DNA of 7,857 bases, taken from JALXDT01 sp964634755. Its GTDB lineage: Bacteria > Acidobacteriota > Aminicenantia > JAMOAD01. The position numbers and the translations under genes are program-made. Under the pieces are notes generated by a model. It was not told the DNA's origin. It was given only the letters and a program-made list of their open reading frames with translations, and ran no database searches. This document shows, in pieces, positions 1 to 6,651 of the stretch (position 1 is the stretch's first letter; each line of letters opens with the position of its first letter). The DNA lies in assembly GCA_964634755.1 (NCBI GenBank), contig CAZWJH010000103.1:1-7857 (forward strand), written 5' to 3'.

Positions 1-575
1 TTAAAAAAATATATCCCTCCTACTCTGAAAAGCTCTTGTGATAGCTCCGAACTTCCTGCTTGAGCAACAGTTACAACAATTCTATCACCCAATTGGACTT
101 CTAAAATCTCGGCTAATTTTTTCCCGATTATTATCTCATTTCCTTTTTTGGATTTAAAATACTCACCTTTAACAATAGCATCATCTATTTGAGAGATATG
201 TTTTTCATTTTCAGGATTAACTCCCACGAGCATAACAGAGCTAACATTATTTGAAGAGGAAATCATTGAAAAAGAATATGTTCTCAAAGAAAATTTATCA
301 ACGATTTTTTCTTTTTTAAGTCTATTTAGGACTTTATCTAACTTATTTATCGTTAATTCAACATCCTGCTTTTCTCTAAATCCCTTTCTGTGAATTTGAC
401 CATCCGAGATAAAAGATTTTGTAATATTATCGATAATATTGATTTCCATACCTTTGTAAAGAGCATCAACATATATAAGAGCAGCAAGTCCTATTGCGAT
501 TGCCATACCGGATATTATTGTTCTTCTTTTGTTTCTTAATATATTGCGCCATGCTAATTTTAAATAAAATAACAT
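1..575 (-). CDS. ABC transporter permease C, FtsX/MacB type (partial, runs off left edge)
   Basis: This is the N-terminal 191 codons of an integral membrane permease of the FtsX/LolCE/MacB class, which works with a cytoplasmic ATPase to move lipoproteins or other envelope substrates. The start is the ATG at 575-573, preceded by a strong AGGAGGTGA ribosome binding site that overlaps the stop codon of permease B at 585-587, so the two genes are surely co-transcribed and probably translationally coupled. The protein opens with MLFYLKLAWRNILRNKRRT, the usual cytoplasmic lead-in of the family. A first membrane helix follows (about residues 20-40), then the start of the periplasmic MacB-like domain with VGVNPENE, IIIGKKLAEIL and LGDRIVV. 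The reading frame is open to base 1. It is clearly a paralogue of A and B but more diverged: it has DGQIHRKGF where they have GH(I/L)QIHYKDYL. The C-terminal helices lie outside the window. The family call is firm; the substrate is unknown. Confidence 0.9.
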   Translation of the reverse strand, partial: MLFYLKLAWRNILRNKRRTIISGMAIAIGLAALIYVDALYKGMEINIIDNITKSFISDGQIHRKGFREKQDVELTINKLDKVLNRLKKEKIVDKFSLRTYSFSMISSSNNVSSVMLVGVNPENEKHISQIDDAIVKGEYFKSKKGNEIIIGKKLAEILEVQLGDRIVVTVAQAGSSELSQELFRVGGIYFF

Positions 576-584
576 ATTCACCTC

Positions 585-1694
585 CTAATGAAACCTTAAT
601 GATTTTACAGGGTCTGTTTTTGCCGCTTTAAATGCCGGATAAAAACCAAATAAAAAAATCTCTAATAAGACAACAATTATGGGGATAAAGATTGTCCTAA
701 TATTTACAGTGGAAGTAATTTGATAAAGAACAACTCCTCCCAATTCCACAGGTTGGGGGTATCTTATTCCGTGGACAGACATATATTTGTTCAAAAGATA
801 CCCAAATAACGAACCTGTTAAAACACCTGATAATCCTATAAAATAAGCTTCGGCTAAAATCATCTTAAACAAAGTTAAAGGTCTTGTTCCTAAAGCTTTT
901 AAAACACCGTATTCTCTTGTTCTTTCCAATATGGACATTAAAATAACATTTAAAATCCCTATACCGACAATAAAAAATATAATCAAAAGCCCTATATTGT
1001 TCCCCTTTTGTTTTGCCATTACAAGAGTGTAAAAGGATTTGGCAAAAATCTTCCAATCTTCCAAAGATAGTGCCTTTGTATCAATTATACCGCTAATATA
1101 TTTGGAAACTTTTTTTGTATATTTTATATCTTTTAATGTAATTGCTATTTCATGAACTTTTCCTTTCAAATATAATAACTCTTGCGCATCCTTTAATCTT
1201 AAATAAAAAGAAGCCCTGTCCATATCTTCGTTTCCGGAGTCAACTATTCCCACAACTTTATACATATCATTTGCAATTGAGCCATCAGCTCCTTGAGAGA
1301 TTATAATAATATTATCCCCAAGTTTTGCTTTTAAAAGCTGTTTTAACCCTTTTCCGATTAAAAGTTCCTTTTCTCCTTTCTCGCTAAAATATCTGCCCTC
1401 AATTATTTTCTTTTCAAAACCACTTGTTTTTTTCTCTCTAATAGGATTAAATGCTATGATTCTTACCCCTCTGCTCTTATCATTTAAAGAAGCTATCCCT
1501 CCGGAATATATCCTTCCGCTGCTCCCCATAATATATCTGTTTTTATCTATTTTATTAAGAAGGGTGTTGTAATTATCTATTGTTTTATAAAGAGTTGGGT
1601 TTTCAAGATAATCTTTGTAATGAATTTGAAGATGTCCGGTCCAGCTTTTTGCAAAAAGATCAATAAGATTCCCGAATGTTCCGTCAACCATACC
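585..1694 (-). CDS. ABC transporter permease B, FtsX/MacB type (N-terminus lost in assembly gap)
   Basis: This is the C-terminal 369 residues of a lipoprotein-type ABC permease. The first visible residues (GMVDGTFGN) align with residue 36 onward of permease A (GWADGTYNN), so about 35 N-terminal residues including helix 1 should lie in the gap. The visible part has the large periplasmic domain (QIHYKDYL, LLIGKGLKQLL, SQGADGSIAND, SFYLRLKDAQELL, VHEIAIT). A helix with ILNVILMSILER follows, then the family signature REYGVLKALGTRP and two more hydrophobic helices, ending FYPAFKAAKTDPVKSLRFH. That ending is the classic FtsX-family C-terminus. The restored length, about 404 residues, matches LolC/LolE-like proteins. 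The stop TAG at 585-587 is embedded in the ribosome binding site of permease C. The apparent continuous reading frame through the 100 N into permease A is treated as accidental. The family call is firm; the substrate is inferred only from context. Confidence 0.9.
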   Translation of the reverse strand, partial: GMVDGTFGNLIDLFAKSWTGHLQIHYKDYLENPTLYKTIDNYNTLLNKIDKNRYIMGSSGRIYSGGIASLNDKSRGVRIIAFNPIREKKTSGFEKKIIEGRYFSEKGEKELLIGKGLKQLLKAKLGDNIIIISQGADGSIANDMYKVVGIVDSGNEDMDRASFYLRLKDAQELLYLKGKVHEIAITLKDIKYTKKVSKYISGIIDTKALSLEDWKIFAKSFYTLVMAKQKGNNIGLLIIFFIVGIGILNVILMSILERTREYGVLKALGTRPLTLFKMILAEAYFIGLSGVLTGSLFGYLLNKYMSVHGIRYPQPVELGGVVLYQITSTVNIRTIFIPIIVVLLEIFLFGFYPAFKAAKTDPVKSLRFH

Positions 1695-1794
1695 NNNNNN
1701 NNNNNNNNNNNNNNNNNNNNNNNNNNNNNNNNNNNNNNNNNNNNNNNNNNNNNNNNNNNNNNNNNNNNNNNNNNNNNNNNNNNNNNNNNNNNNN
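1695..1794. other. Assembly gap, 100 N, between permeases A and B
   Basis: Exactly 100 N, the usual placeholder for a gap of unknown size. Comparing the flanking paralogues, permease A lacks about 90 C-terminal residues and B about 35 N-terminal residues. The true missing sequence is therefore expected to be near 0.4 kb, including a stop, a ribosome binding site and a start codon. Confidence 0.95.
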
Positions 1795-2738
1795 AAAACT
1801 AATAAAATTATATCCTTCGGTCTTGTACCCAATGCTTTCAAAACTCCGTATTCCCTAAACCTTTCAAGGACTGCCATTAAAACTGTGTTTAAAACACCAA
1901 CTGCAACAACCAATATTATCACACAAAGTGAAATCCACATCCCACCTTTATCAGCTTTCATTGCTCTGTAAAATTCTTTGGCAAACTCCTGCCAAGGGGC
2001 AACCGAAAGATTTTTATTATCTATGATATTTGAAATTTTGGCAGCGATTTTTCTAACATTTTTAAGTTTATTAACAGTTATTGCTATTTCGTGAACTCTT
2101 CCGTCAAGCACCAAGAATTCCTGAGCATCTTTTAATCTTAAATAAAAAGAGGAACGGTCAAAGGAGTCATTGTCAGTTGATATTATTCCGACGACAGTGA
2201 AAAAATCGTTTGCAATTGAGCCGTCTGCTCCCTGAGATACGAGAACTATTTTATCTCCTATTTTTGCTCTCAATATGGTAGCAAGCCCTTTACCGATAAG
2301 CACCTGATTTTTTAATCCGGGTTTAAAATAATTCCCCTTTATTACTTTTTTATGAAAAGATGTTGTTTTATCCTCTTTTTCAGGATCTATACCAACGATT
2401 TGAACTCCTGATGTTTTATCTTTTAATGATGCAAGCCCTGCTGAGAAAACCCGTGGTGTACAGCTTTGAATGTCTTTGAGTTTTAGGATTTTTCTTTCAA
2501 TTTGAGGATAATTGTCAATGGCTTTGTAAAGTGATGGTTTATCAAGATAATCTTTGTAATGTATTTGAATATGTCCAAGCCAACCTTTTGTAAACATGTT
2601 TATTATATTATTATATGTCCCGTCAGCCCAGCCAATTGTAAAAGCTGCAAGCGCAAACCCTATAATCATTGTAAGAGCCGTAAAGATAGTTCTTCTTTTT
2701 TGCCTGAAAATGTTTCTGAATGCCATTTTTAAAAGCAT
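1795..2738 (-). CDS. ABC transporter permease A, FtsX/MacB type (C-terminus lost in assembly gap)
   Basis: This is the N-terminal 314 residues of a lipoprotein-type ABC permease. The ATG at 2738-2736 follows AAGGAGG (2755-2749) at a spacing of 10; two nearer ATGs are out of frame. The protein begins MLLKMAFRNIFRQKRRT and has a first membrane helix at about residues 18-38. A periplasmic domain follows (GHIQIHYKDYL, VGIDPEKED, VLIGKGLATIL, SQGADGSIAND, SFYLRLKDAQEFL, VHEIAIT), then a helix around residues 265-290 and the cytoplasmic signature REYGVLKALGTRP just before the gap. The last two helices, about 90 residues judging from permease B, are missing. A and B are close paralogues, down to a 20-base identical stretch (2542-2561 and 1603-1622), which indicates a tandem duplication. 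Genes of this class usually pair with a LolD-like ATPase; none is visible here and it is expected past the left edge. Confidence 0.92.
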
Positions 2739-2748
2739 TTTTCATCAT

Positions 2749-2755
2749 CCTCCTT
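2749..2755 (-). promoter_or_regulatory. Ribosome binding site of permease A
   Basis: AAGGAGG on the minus strand, 10 bases before the ATG at 2738. It fixes that start over the two out-of-frame ATGs at 2748 and 2745 and over the in-frame ATG four codons downstream. Confidence 0.75.
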
Positions 2756-2770
2756 CTTCTTAAAAAGCTT

Positions 2771-2864
2771 AAAGCCAAAGGCTGTTCCAGCCGAGCAGCT
2801 TTTTTGTTTTGTGTCTTGTGCTAAAATTACTTGAAAGCTTTGATGCTTGAGGGCTTTTGGCTTT
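2771..2864. repeat. Inverted repeat bounding a 94-base element
   Basis: AAAGCCAAAGGC at 2771-2782 is the reverse complement of GCTTTTGGCTTT at 2853-2864 in 11 of 12 positions. Nested inside is a perfect 5-base hairpin, GGCTG-TTC-CAGCC (2780-2792), and the palindrome AAAGCTTT (2834-2841). A perfect 12-base palindrome, GCTTTATAAAGC (2860-2871), overlaps the right arm. In the minus-strand transcript these could fold into a cruciform or long stem-loop just upstream of the permease A ribosome binding site. It may be a small dispersed repeat (MITE- or REP-like) or an mRNA processing or attenuation element. Nothing here decides between these. Confidence 0.5.
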
Positions 2865-2898
2865 ATAAAGCAATTGTCTCTGTTTACACCTCATTTTT

Positions 2899-3018
2899 TT
2901 AATTCCTTCTCAAATTTCTCAAACTGAAAATTGAGCTTTTTAGTTTTATGTCAAATTTTAGTTCTATGTATTTTATTGTTGTTTTATGTCCTTTCTTTTT
3001 AAGGGGAATCATCTCCAC
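2899..3018 (-). CDS. C-terminal end of a LolA-like outer-membrane lipoprotein-sorting protein (5' part in gap)
   Basis: These 39 codons follow the gap and end at TAA 2901-2899. They join the TetR frame across the N only by chance. The peptide contains KKKGHKTTIKYIELKFDI and ends with FSLRNLRRN. A basic, threonine-rich beta strand (GH-x-T), a final strand and a closing F-(S/T)-x-R-x-L-x-R is the C-terminus I associate with the LolA-like outer membrane lipoprotein-sorting family (Pfam PF17131, from memory). TetR proteins do not normally end this way; they end in helices. Genes of that family are often encoded directly before FtsX-type permeases, exactly as here. If right, about 200 residues including the signal peptide are hidden in the gap, and the product would act in the periplasm as a carrier for the permease system. 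The alternative is a strange TetR tail; I consider that unlikely. Confidence 0.65.
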   Translation of the reverse strand: MEMIPLKKKGHKTTIKYIELKFDIKLKSSIFSLRNLRRN

Positions 3019-3118
3019 NNNNNNNNNNNNNNNNNNNNNNNNNNNNNNNNNNNNNNNNNNNNNNNNNNNNNNNNNNNNNNNNNNNNNNNNNNNNNNNNNN
3101 NNNNNNNNNNNNNNNNNN
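3019..3118. other. Assembly gap, 100 N, between tetR and the lolA-like gene
   Basis: Exactly 100 N. The gap should hold the last 40-60 residues of the TetR protein and the start and body of the next gene. If the lolA-like call is right, the real missing length is about 0.7-0.9 kb. Confidence 0.95.
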
Positions 3119-3576
3119 AAAATTCCTTTTCTTTGTCCATCTTTAATAATATTTGAAAATGTTTCTCTGTATTTTGAGTAAGAATCCTTTGATAGCTTGT
3201 AAAATTCAGATCTATATTTTTTTTCTTTTATCCCCATTGCCCAAAAATCAAAAAGAATTTCAAAAGTACTTTTTTCTTCTTTTTTAACAGCTTCAATAAA
3301 AAGGGATAATCCTTCAGAAAGCTTTTGATCTGGAGGATAAGGGAGGTTTTTAATAGCTTCTATGGAGTATTCGCTACCTTTAAGAAATAGGGAAAAAGCA
3401 GAAAAAATAATATCTCTTTTGCTTTTAAAGTATTCGTAAACAGTCCCTTTGCCAATTGAGGCTTTTTCCGCTATGTCTTTTATTGTTGCAGAAGAAAATC
3501 CTTTTTCAGCAAATACTTGCAGTGCTGCAAAGGCAATCTCTCTTTTCTTTTTCTCCCTGTCAAAATCCTTCTTCAA
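3119..3576 (-). CDS. TetR-family transcriptional repressor (C-terminus lost in assembly gap)
   Basis: The N-terminal 152 residues of a TetR/AcrR regulator, which binds palindromic DNA as a dimer and releases it when a small ligand binds. The helix-turn-helix domain spans about residues 10-57, with the family signature IAFAALQVFAEKGFSSATI, then KDIAEKASIGKGTVYEYFKSK. The ligand-binding helices run from about residue 60 to the gap. Translation starts at TTG 3576-3574, seven bases after AAAGGAGA (ribosome binding site 3590-3584); no in-frame ATG lies nearby. The gene has its own promoter and a 16-base palindrome at the predicted transcription start, so autorepression is likely, together with control of the downstream lolA-like and permease genes. 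A normal family length of 190-215 residues leaves 40-60 in the gap. The effector is unknown; lipids, fatty acids or toxic hydrophobic compounds are common for relatives next to envelope exporters. Confidence 0.93.
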
Positions 3577-3600
3577 TATTTATTCTCCTTTAGTACTTCC

Positions 3601-3616
3601 GACCGACTGTTCGGTC
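3601..3616. promoter_or_regulatory. Palindromic TetR-type operator
   Basis: GACCGA-CTGT-TCGGTC is a perfect 6+6 inverted repeat with a 4-base centre, very close to the GACCGA/TCGGTC operators of many TetR/AcrR regulators. It lies 25-40 bases before the tetR start and covers about +2 to +18 of the predicted transcript, where a bound dimer would block initiation. It is GC-rich in an AT-rich spacer, which makes chance unlikely. Confidence 0.78.
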
Positions 3617-3624
3617 AGTTATTT

Positions 3625-3653
3625 ATTATATCACTTATTTTGAGATGTAACAA
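3625..3653 (-). promoter_or_regulatory. Sigma70 promoter of tetR (and probably the permease operon)
   Basis: On the minus strand, -35 TTGTTA (3653-3648), a 17-base spacer and a perfect -10 TATAAT (3630-3625), with a predicted start near 3618. A run of almost pure A/T upstream of the -35 (3654-3677) could act as an UP element. The operator begins immediately downstream of the start point. Confidence 0.7.
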
Positions 3654-3718
3654 ATAAATTAATTAAATTAATTTTTTGGGAAGAATATTTATTGAAATAA
3701 AGATAGGATTCAGTTTTT

Positions 3719-3746
3719 GAAAAAATATGTAAAACTTTATTTTTTC
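3719..3746 (-). terminator. Weak terminator-like hairpin after the kinase gene
   Basis: GAAAAAATA (3719-3727) and TATTTTTTC (3738-3746) form a perfect 9-base inverted repeat with a 10-base loop across the kinase stop codon. It is nearly all A/T and has no separate U tract, so termination would be weak. The kinase transcript could read on into tetR. Confidence 0.22.
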
Positions 3747-6497
3747 TTTTTCATGACTTCCCTGATTTTTTTGTTTAGCTCGGTTATTGTATATGGTTTG
3801 CTAATGAAGTTAACTCTTTTATCTAAAATTCCTTTGTTCACAATATGATTATTTGTATAACCCGAAGTATATATAACTTTTATTCTTGGAAATCTCTTTT
3901 TCATCTCCTTTGCTAATTCTTCTCCATCCATCTTTGGCATAATTAGATCTGTGATTAGAATATCGGGTTTTACTCTTTTCTCTTTTATTACTTTAAGGGC
4001 TTCTCTACCGTTTGGTGCTGTTATTACTTTATATCCCAATGACTTTAGTCCTGTTGCAGCAAACTTTAAAATCTCTTTTTCATCTTCAACAAAAAGTAAT
4101 ATTTCACTTCCTCCTAAAATCTCCTCTTCATCCTTTATTTTTTCTTCCACTTTATCTTCTTTTAGTTTTGTAGCTGGCCAGTAAACTTTTATTGTTGTTC
4201 CCTTTCCTTTTTCAGAGTAAGCATAGACAAATCCATTATTTTGCTTAACTATTCCATAGACAGTTGAAAGACCGAGTCCGCTTCCTGCCTTTCCCTTTGT
4301 TGAAAAAAATGGGTCAAAAATCTTTTCTTTTATACTATCATCTATGCCAATTCCAGTATCGCTAACTGCAAAAAATACAAAATTCCCGATTCTTGATCCC
4401 GGATGCTTTAGTACATAGTCATTTTTTATTCTTACATTTCCTGTTTCAATAGTTATGATATTTAGAGATTTCTTATCCTTTTTCTCATTTATGGCATCTC
4501 TTGCATTAACCACAAGATTAATCAGTATTTGTTCTATTTGGTTAGGGTCTGCTTTTATGTTTGCTATGTCTTTATTTAAAGCCAAGTCAAGTTTGATATC
4601 TTCTGATAAGTATCGAGTCAATAGTTTTTTTAGATTCTTTATTATTGTATTTATATTAACTATTTTTGGGTTATAAACCTGTTTTCTTGAAAAAGCAAGT
4701 AGATGTTTAACTAATTTTTCAGCTTTTATGCCAGCACCATTTATAGCTTTGAAAATTTTATAGCTTGGATCATTTTCATCAAATCTTTTTAACGCCATAT
4801 CCGTATATCCATTTATTACTGTCAGAAGATTGTTAAAATCATGAGCAATGCCGCCTGTAAGAGTTCCAATTGCTTCCATTTTTTGAGCTTGTATTAATTG
4901 CTCTTCCAATTTTTTTTCACCCGTTATGTCTCTTTTCACAGCTGCAAAATTTGTGATTTCCCCTTTTTCATTAAAAATAGGAAAAATTGTTGCACTTTCA
5001 TAGAATATTGAGCCATCTTTCTTTTTGTTTATAAAGGTTCCATTCCATGGTTTTCCTTCTAAAATAGTTTCCCATAAATTTTTATAGAAATCTTTGTTCA
5101 TCTTCCCGCTTTTTAGGATTTTAGGATTTTTACTTATAACTTCTTTGAGTTTATATCCGGTTATTTTTTCAAAAGCAGGGTTAACATAGATTATTTTTGC
5201 TGCTTTGTCTGTTATGACAATAGCCTCACTTGATTGCCTAATAACCTCTGCCAGCCTCTGGATTGCCTTTAATGCCTGTTCTTTTTCACCTTCTAATTTC
5301 TTTTGATTTGTAATATCCCTTGAACTTCCGACTATTCCAATTATTTTCCCGTTTTCATTAATAAGAGGAGCTTTATAAATATCGAGATAGAAATATTTTC
5401 CTCTAATAAAACCTGACATATCATAACGAACAGGTCTCTTTTCATTTATCACTATTTTTTCATAGTCAATGGGGTTTTTATCCACATAAAACCAATCCTT
5501 TTTTGAAGGATTTTCATTTTTTATTTTTTTAATAATTTCCTTATGGGTTAAATTGGTTGCTTCGTCGGGGGAGTTAAATCCATAGAAATCAACAGCCATT
5601 GATTTATTAATAAATATATATCTCCCATTTAAATCCCTTGCCCAAACCATATCAGGATTGTTATCTGCGACTAATCTGAATAATTGTGAAAGTTCTTTAT
5701 ACTTCTTCTCACTTTTTTTCAACTCTTCCAACATTTTTTTCTCATTTGTTATGTCTCTTGAAATTGCTATTATAAAATTTTCANNNNNNNNNNNNNNNNN
5801 NNNNNNNNNNNNNNNNNNNNNNNNNNNNNNNNNNNNNNNNNNNNNNNNNNNNNNNNNNNNNNNNNNNNNNNNNNNNNNNNNNNTTTCTTGGAGCACATAT
5901 CTCACATTCAGTATCTCTTTTTTGGTAAATCTTATAACAGTGTTTACCTCTAATATCTTCCAATTTTTTACCAATCATTGATAAAAGTTTTTTATTGGCA
6001 AAAACAATCTTATATTCTTTATCTATCATATTAGCAGGATCAGGAATTGAGTCTAATAGTAATCTAAATAGCTTTTCTGGTTTTTTTGTTTGCTCTTTAG
6101 TAAGGATTAGGTCAGTTACATCTCTGTTTGTTGCTATCCTGCCTATTATCTCTCCTTTTTCTGAGATAACAGGAGTACAGGTATGCTTTATATATTTTAT
6201 CTCTCCTTCTTTTGTTATTATTCTGAATTCATTTGTGCAGTCTTTTTTATTATTTTTTTCTCTATTGCTTTTCTTTTTTACAGATTCTAAATCTTCCGGA
6301 TGTATTATTTTCTCAAATAAATTTTGATCTTTTATAAATTCTTCAGGTTCATAACCTGTAATTTCTTTTGTTGCGGGAGAAAGGTATATAAAATTTCCTG
6401 ATCTATCTCTCCAATATACCCAATCTTTAATAAAGTTGAGTGCGGTTTTATAAAAAGTTAAACTTTCATTATTTCCATTAATAATTATTTTTTTCAT
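3737..6497 (-). CDS. Multi-PAS hybrid sensor histidine kinase (interrupted by assembly gap)
   Basis: A soluble sensor kinase that autophosphorylates on histidine and passes phosphate to its own receiver domain. It starts at ATG 6497-6495 with AGGA six bases upstream. PAS1 is at residues 20-130 (ends GRIATNRDVTDL). PAS2 runs from residue 142 into the gap and contains HC at 186-187 and CEIC at 198-201; after the gap it closes with AISRDITNEKK. PAS3 spans about 5686-5300, and PAS4, NifL-like with NPAFEKITGY and KKKDGSIFYE, about 5257-4910. The H-box GGIAHDFNNLL has its phospho-histidine codon at 4841-4843. The ATPase domain (about 4549-4175) has the N-box INLVVNARDAI and the G-boxes DTGIGI and GSGLGLS. 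The receiver (about 4111-3755) has EDE, ILITDLIMPKMDG with phospho-aspartate codon 3947-3949, TSGY and SKPY. No signal peptide or membrane helix is visible, so it is cytoplasmic. The two halves join in frame if the true gap is a multiple of three. Restored length is about 920-935 residues. The signal and partner regulator are unknown. Confidence 0.92.
5784..5883. other. Assembly gap, 100 N, inside PAS2 of the kinase
   Basis: Exactly 100 N. Two bases of a codon remain before it and one after it, so a single intact gene needs a true gap length divisible by three; 100 is not. From the usual PAS/PAC length, about 35-45 residues (105-135 bases) should be missing. Confidence 0.95.
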
Positions 6498-6522
6498 ATG
6501 AATTCCTACTACTTAATATACC

Positions 6523-6550
6523 ATTATAATATTTTTTTTAATAAAGTCAA
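6523..6550 (-). promoter_or_regulatory. Sigma70 promoter of the kinase gene
   Basis: On the minus strand, -35 TTGACT (6550-6545), a 16-base A/T spacer and a perfect -10 TATAAT (6528-6523). The start should fall near 6516, giving a leader of about 19 bases. It diverges from the metK promoter, with 46 bases between the two -35 boxes. Confidence 0.68.
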
Positions 6551-6583
6551 TGCTGAGCTATCCTATAAAAAATAGTGTATTTA

Positions 6584-6599
6584 CAAATTGTTCAAATTG
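6584..6599. repeat. Direct repeat CAAATTG x2 overlapping the metK -35
   Basis: CAAATTG at 6584-6590 and again at 6593-6599, a 9-base period just under one helical turn. The second copy overlaps the -35 box of metK. It could be a regulator half-site pair, but in AT-rich DNA it may be chance. Confidence 0.3.
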
Positions 6600-6625
6600 A
6601 CAACAAATGTATATTTTGCTATTCT
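6597..6625 (+). promoter_or_regulatory. Sigma70 extended -10 promoter of metK
   Basis: A perfect -35 TTGACA (6597-6602), a 17-base spacer and -10 TATTCT (6620-6625), preceded by TGC, an extended -10 element. The start is expected near 6632, leaving a leader of about 20 bases. That is too short for a SAM riboswitch. Confidence 0.72.
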
Positions 6626-6640
6626 TTATCCTAATTTTTA

Positions 6641-6647
6641 AGGAGGT
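6641..6647 (+). promoter_or_regulatory. Ribosome binding site that fixes the metK start
   Basis: AGGAGGT ends 4 bases before the ATG at 6652. It rules out the in-frame ATG at 6607, which lies inside the promoter between the -35 and -10 boxes. Confidence 0.88.
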
Positions 6648-6651
6648 TGAA

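Larger units (their letters stand above)
2739..2898. other. Spacer between lolA-like gene and permease A
   Basis: This 160-base non-coding stretch holds a ribosome binding site for permease A (2749-2755) and nested inverted repeats (2771-2871, listed separately). A 41-codon open frame on the minus strand (2894-2769) lies within it but lacks a convincing ribosome binding site and family features. The spacer is long for an operon whose next junction (B to C) is only 9 bases. That fits an inserted repeat or an RNA processing element. Confidence 0.6.

Noticed and set aside
585..2738. One 717-residue permease with two fused FtsX units
   Set aside because: The middle is a 100-N placeholder, the first half lacks its C-terminal helices and the second its N-terminus. 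Two 404-405-residue genes fit better.
2781..2805. Rho-independent terminator on the plus strand (GCTG...CAGC followed by six T)
   Set aside because: The stem is only four bases, it competes with a better hairpin at 2780-2792, and no plus-strand gene precedes it.
2769..2894. 41-codon ORF on the minus strand as a real gene
   Set aside because: It has no convincing ribosome binding site, starts five bases after the preceding stop codon, has no recognisable domain, and coincides with the inverted-repeat element.
3019..3118. N runs as masked repeats or CRISPR
   Set aside because: All three are exactly 100 bases with no repeat at their edges, which points to scaffold placeholders.
5884..5974. ATG at 5974 as the start of a 745-residue kinase
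   Set aside because: The first 30 residues are in a different frame from the PAS2 coding sequence that covers the same bases and have no PAS character. The frame change comes from the gap length of 100.
1620..6327. Small plus-strand ORFs across the left and middle blocks
   Set aside because: They run antisense to the permease, TetR and kinase genes, have no family features or ribosome binding sites, and some are made mostly of N.
6607..6651. Upstream ATG at 6607 as the metK start
   Set aside because: It lies between the -35 and -10 boxes, has no ribosome binding site, and would add 15 residues not expected in the family. The ATG at 6652 has an ideal site.
6498..6651. SAM riboswitch upstream of metK
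   Set aside because: The predicted leader is only about 20 bases, and I see none of the stems of a SAM-class aptamer in the spacer.
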